From: Paenalicyclobacillus ferrooxydans | GTDB taxonomy: Bacteria > Bacillota > Bacilli > Alicyclobacillales > Alicyclobacillaceae | Length of the DNA: 64,000 nt | Assembly: GCF_001399675.1 (NCBI RefSeq) | Contig: NZ_LJCO01000042.1 | Location: 62,001-126,000, forward strand | Direction: 5' to 3' | In this document: piece after piece, positions 62,839 to 64,000 of the stretch | Position numbering within the stretch: position 1 is the first letter of the stretch | Layout of the letters: the number at the start of each line of letters is the position of its first letter | Program-made: the position numbers and the translations under genes | The notes under the pieces: generated by a model | Told to the model about the DNA's origin: nothing | The model's input: the letters and a program-made list of their open reading frames with translations, nothing else | Databases searched by the model: none

Positions 62839-64000
62839 TCATTTCAGTGATTGTATCGCTATCTGCAGAAGCAAGTCTACCGCTGCTGGCAAGATTTCTT
62901 CATCGATGTCGAACTTCGGATTGTGATGAGGTGCGGCGATGGTGGTTCCAAGAATGGAATACGTCACTTTTCCCCCTCGCTCCTGCACACGGCGCATCAA
63001 AAAGGTTGCATCTTCGCTGGCACCAAGTGGATGCTCATCCTGATAATCTGTGAAGAACGGCACGGATTTTGCGGCCTCGAGAACGACTTCTTTTAGCTCT
63101 GGATCACAAACGGCTGTGGCTGCTTCACCGATGTTCTCAATCTGATACGTGAGGCCGTGCATGAGGGCACTATGCTCCAGAATCGCGCGGACTCGTTGCT
63201 CCAAATCGAGGTTGTCCTCATAGGTTTCAGCGCGGCATTCCAATACCATCTTGGCCTTGTCGGGGATGATGTTTGGGGCCGTCCCGCCTTCGAGCACACC
63301 GACGTTCACACGCGTAGCACCTGAACTGAAACGCGGCAGTGCGTGAATATTCAGAAGCGCCGTGGCTGCACCAAGCAGCGCGTTTCTCCCCTTCTCCGGT
63401 GCGGCAGCCGCATGTGCAGAGACACCTTGATAGTGGACTTCTAACTTTGTGGATGCGAGAAATTCATTCGTTCCGCCGCTTACCGCGTGCAGCGGCAGAT
63501 CGAGGCCTAAGTGGAAACAAAACAACTTGTCCACGTCGTCAACGACGCCTTTGTCAACCATGGACTTCGCACCCCGTCCACCTTCTTCCGCAGGTTGGAA
63601 AATGAGTTTGAGGGTCCCGTTGAATGGCTGACTTGCTATCATTTTAGCGAAGGTGAGTCCAATGGCGGTGTGCCCGTCGTGACCACAAGCGTGCATTTCG
63701 CCGTCGTGAACGGATCGAAAACCGTTGATATGTGGAAGGTGCGTGGATTCCTGACTTTCCATGATGGGCAGAGCATCCATATCGAAGCGAAAGGCGACCG
63801 TTGGCCCGTCACCACGTCCCTTGAGAGTAGCAACGACCCCTGTAAGCCCGCCATCCATGGCACGAAGGATGGTCTCATCCGCACCATCTTCCTTCGCGCG
63901 CTGATAGGCACGGGTCAGTTGGTCAGCGGACGGCAATCCTCTCCGAGACTCGGGCACCATCACATCGATGCCATAGGCAACGGAATAGCCGTACGATTGC
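62839..64000 (-). CDS. M20 family amidohydrolase (AbgB-like), N-terminus outside the window
   Basis: The leftward frame stays open to the window edge (SVAYGIDVMVPESRRGLP is in frame before the track's start), so the true start is outside. Metal-site blocks RFDMDALPIMES, MHACGHDGHTAIG and FQPAEEGGRGAKS identify an M20D hydrolase; the pattern resembles p-aminobenzoyl-glutamate or indole-acetyl-amino acid hydrolases. It differs clearly from the other M20 protein at 59888. It precedes the regulator by about 30 bases in the same direction and forms a unit with it. Confidence 0.88.
   Translation of the reverse strand, partial: QSYGYSVAYGIDVMVPESRRGLPSADQLTRAYQRAKEDGADETILRAMDGGLTGVVATLKGRGDGPTVAFRFDMDALPIMESQESTHLPHINGFRSVHDGEMHACGHDGHTAIGLTFAKMIASQPFNGTLKLIFQPAEEGGRGAKSMVDKGVVDDVDKLFCFHLGLDLPLHAVSGGTNEFLASTKLEVHYQGVSAHAAAAPEKGRNALLGAATALLNIHALPRFSSGATRVNVGVLEGGTAPNIIPDKAKMVLECRAETYEDNLDLEQRVRAILEHSALMHGLTYQIENIGEAATAVCDPELKEVVLEAAKSVPFFTDYQDEHPLGASEDATFLMRRVQERGGKVTYSILGTTIAAPHHNPKFDIDEEILPAAVDLLLQIAIQSLK

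Overview
The window looks like chromosome of an acid-tolerant, spore-forming Firmicute close to Alicyclobacillus. The reasons are a kumamolisin-type sedolisin protease, AraR, ComFB, MscS and YitT homologues, frequent TTG and GTG starts behind strong AGGAGG-type ribosome sites, and sugar-binding proteins without lipoboxes. This placement is inference. I saw no rRNA, tRNA or CRISPR array.

About 1.8-24.4 kb is a carbohydrate region aimed at arabinose- and galactose-containing plant polysaccharide. A first leftward set runs solute-binding lipoprotein, two ABC permeases, an ArsR-type regulator with a large C-terminal domain, a GH2 glycosidase, then GH127, GH43 and an aldose 1-epimerase. A second leftward set runs a C-terminally membrane-anchored binding protein, two permeases, GH42 and a Gfo/Idh/MocA oxidoreductase. 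It diverges from araR across AraR-like operators. Neither set has an ATPase, so a shared MsmX-type ATPase elsewhere is implied. Between the sets lies a segment with a ParA ATPase, a ribbon-helix-helix protein and a large set of 8-bp-phased repeats that looks like a plasmid centromere, followed by an alditol-oxidase-like flavoprotein. A decayed Gfo/Idh fragment sits at its left edge.

About 24.5-36.9 kb holds a polysaccharide deacetylase, a PIG-V-like membrane mannosyltransferase, comFB and a secreted two-repeat protein. An accessory block follows: three solo-catalytic-domain tyrosine recombinases, a toxin-antitoxin pair between two of them, and a two-gene DUF3696-type ATPase plus TOPRIM-like pair that resembles an anti-phage defence system.

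About 37-41 kb is an amino-acid unit: Crp-family regulator, APC permease, class V PLP enzyme and YitT protein. About 41.8-48.5 kb is a second accessory block. It has an unrecognised three-gene cassette including a protein made of six exact-length 20-residue repeats, a truncated IS66 element, and a decayed Tn554/RIT-like recombinase element whose right edge cuts off the end of a PucR-family regulator. About 50-56.5 kb carries mscS, a zinc-ribbon protein, a third secreted paralogue, several minisatellites and the sedolisin. The right end has an HSL-family esterase and a peptide or amino-acid scavenging set: DUF3311 protein with Na+ symporter, two M20 amidohydrolases and a winged-helix regulator.
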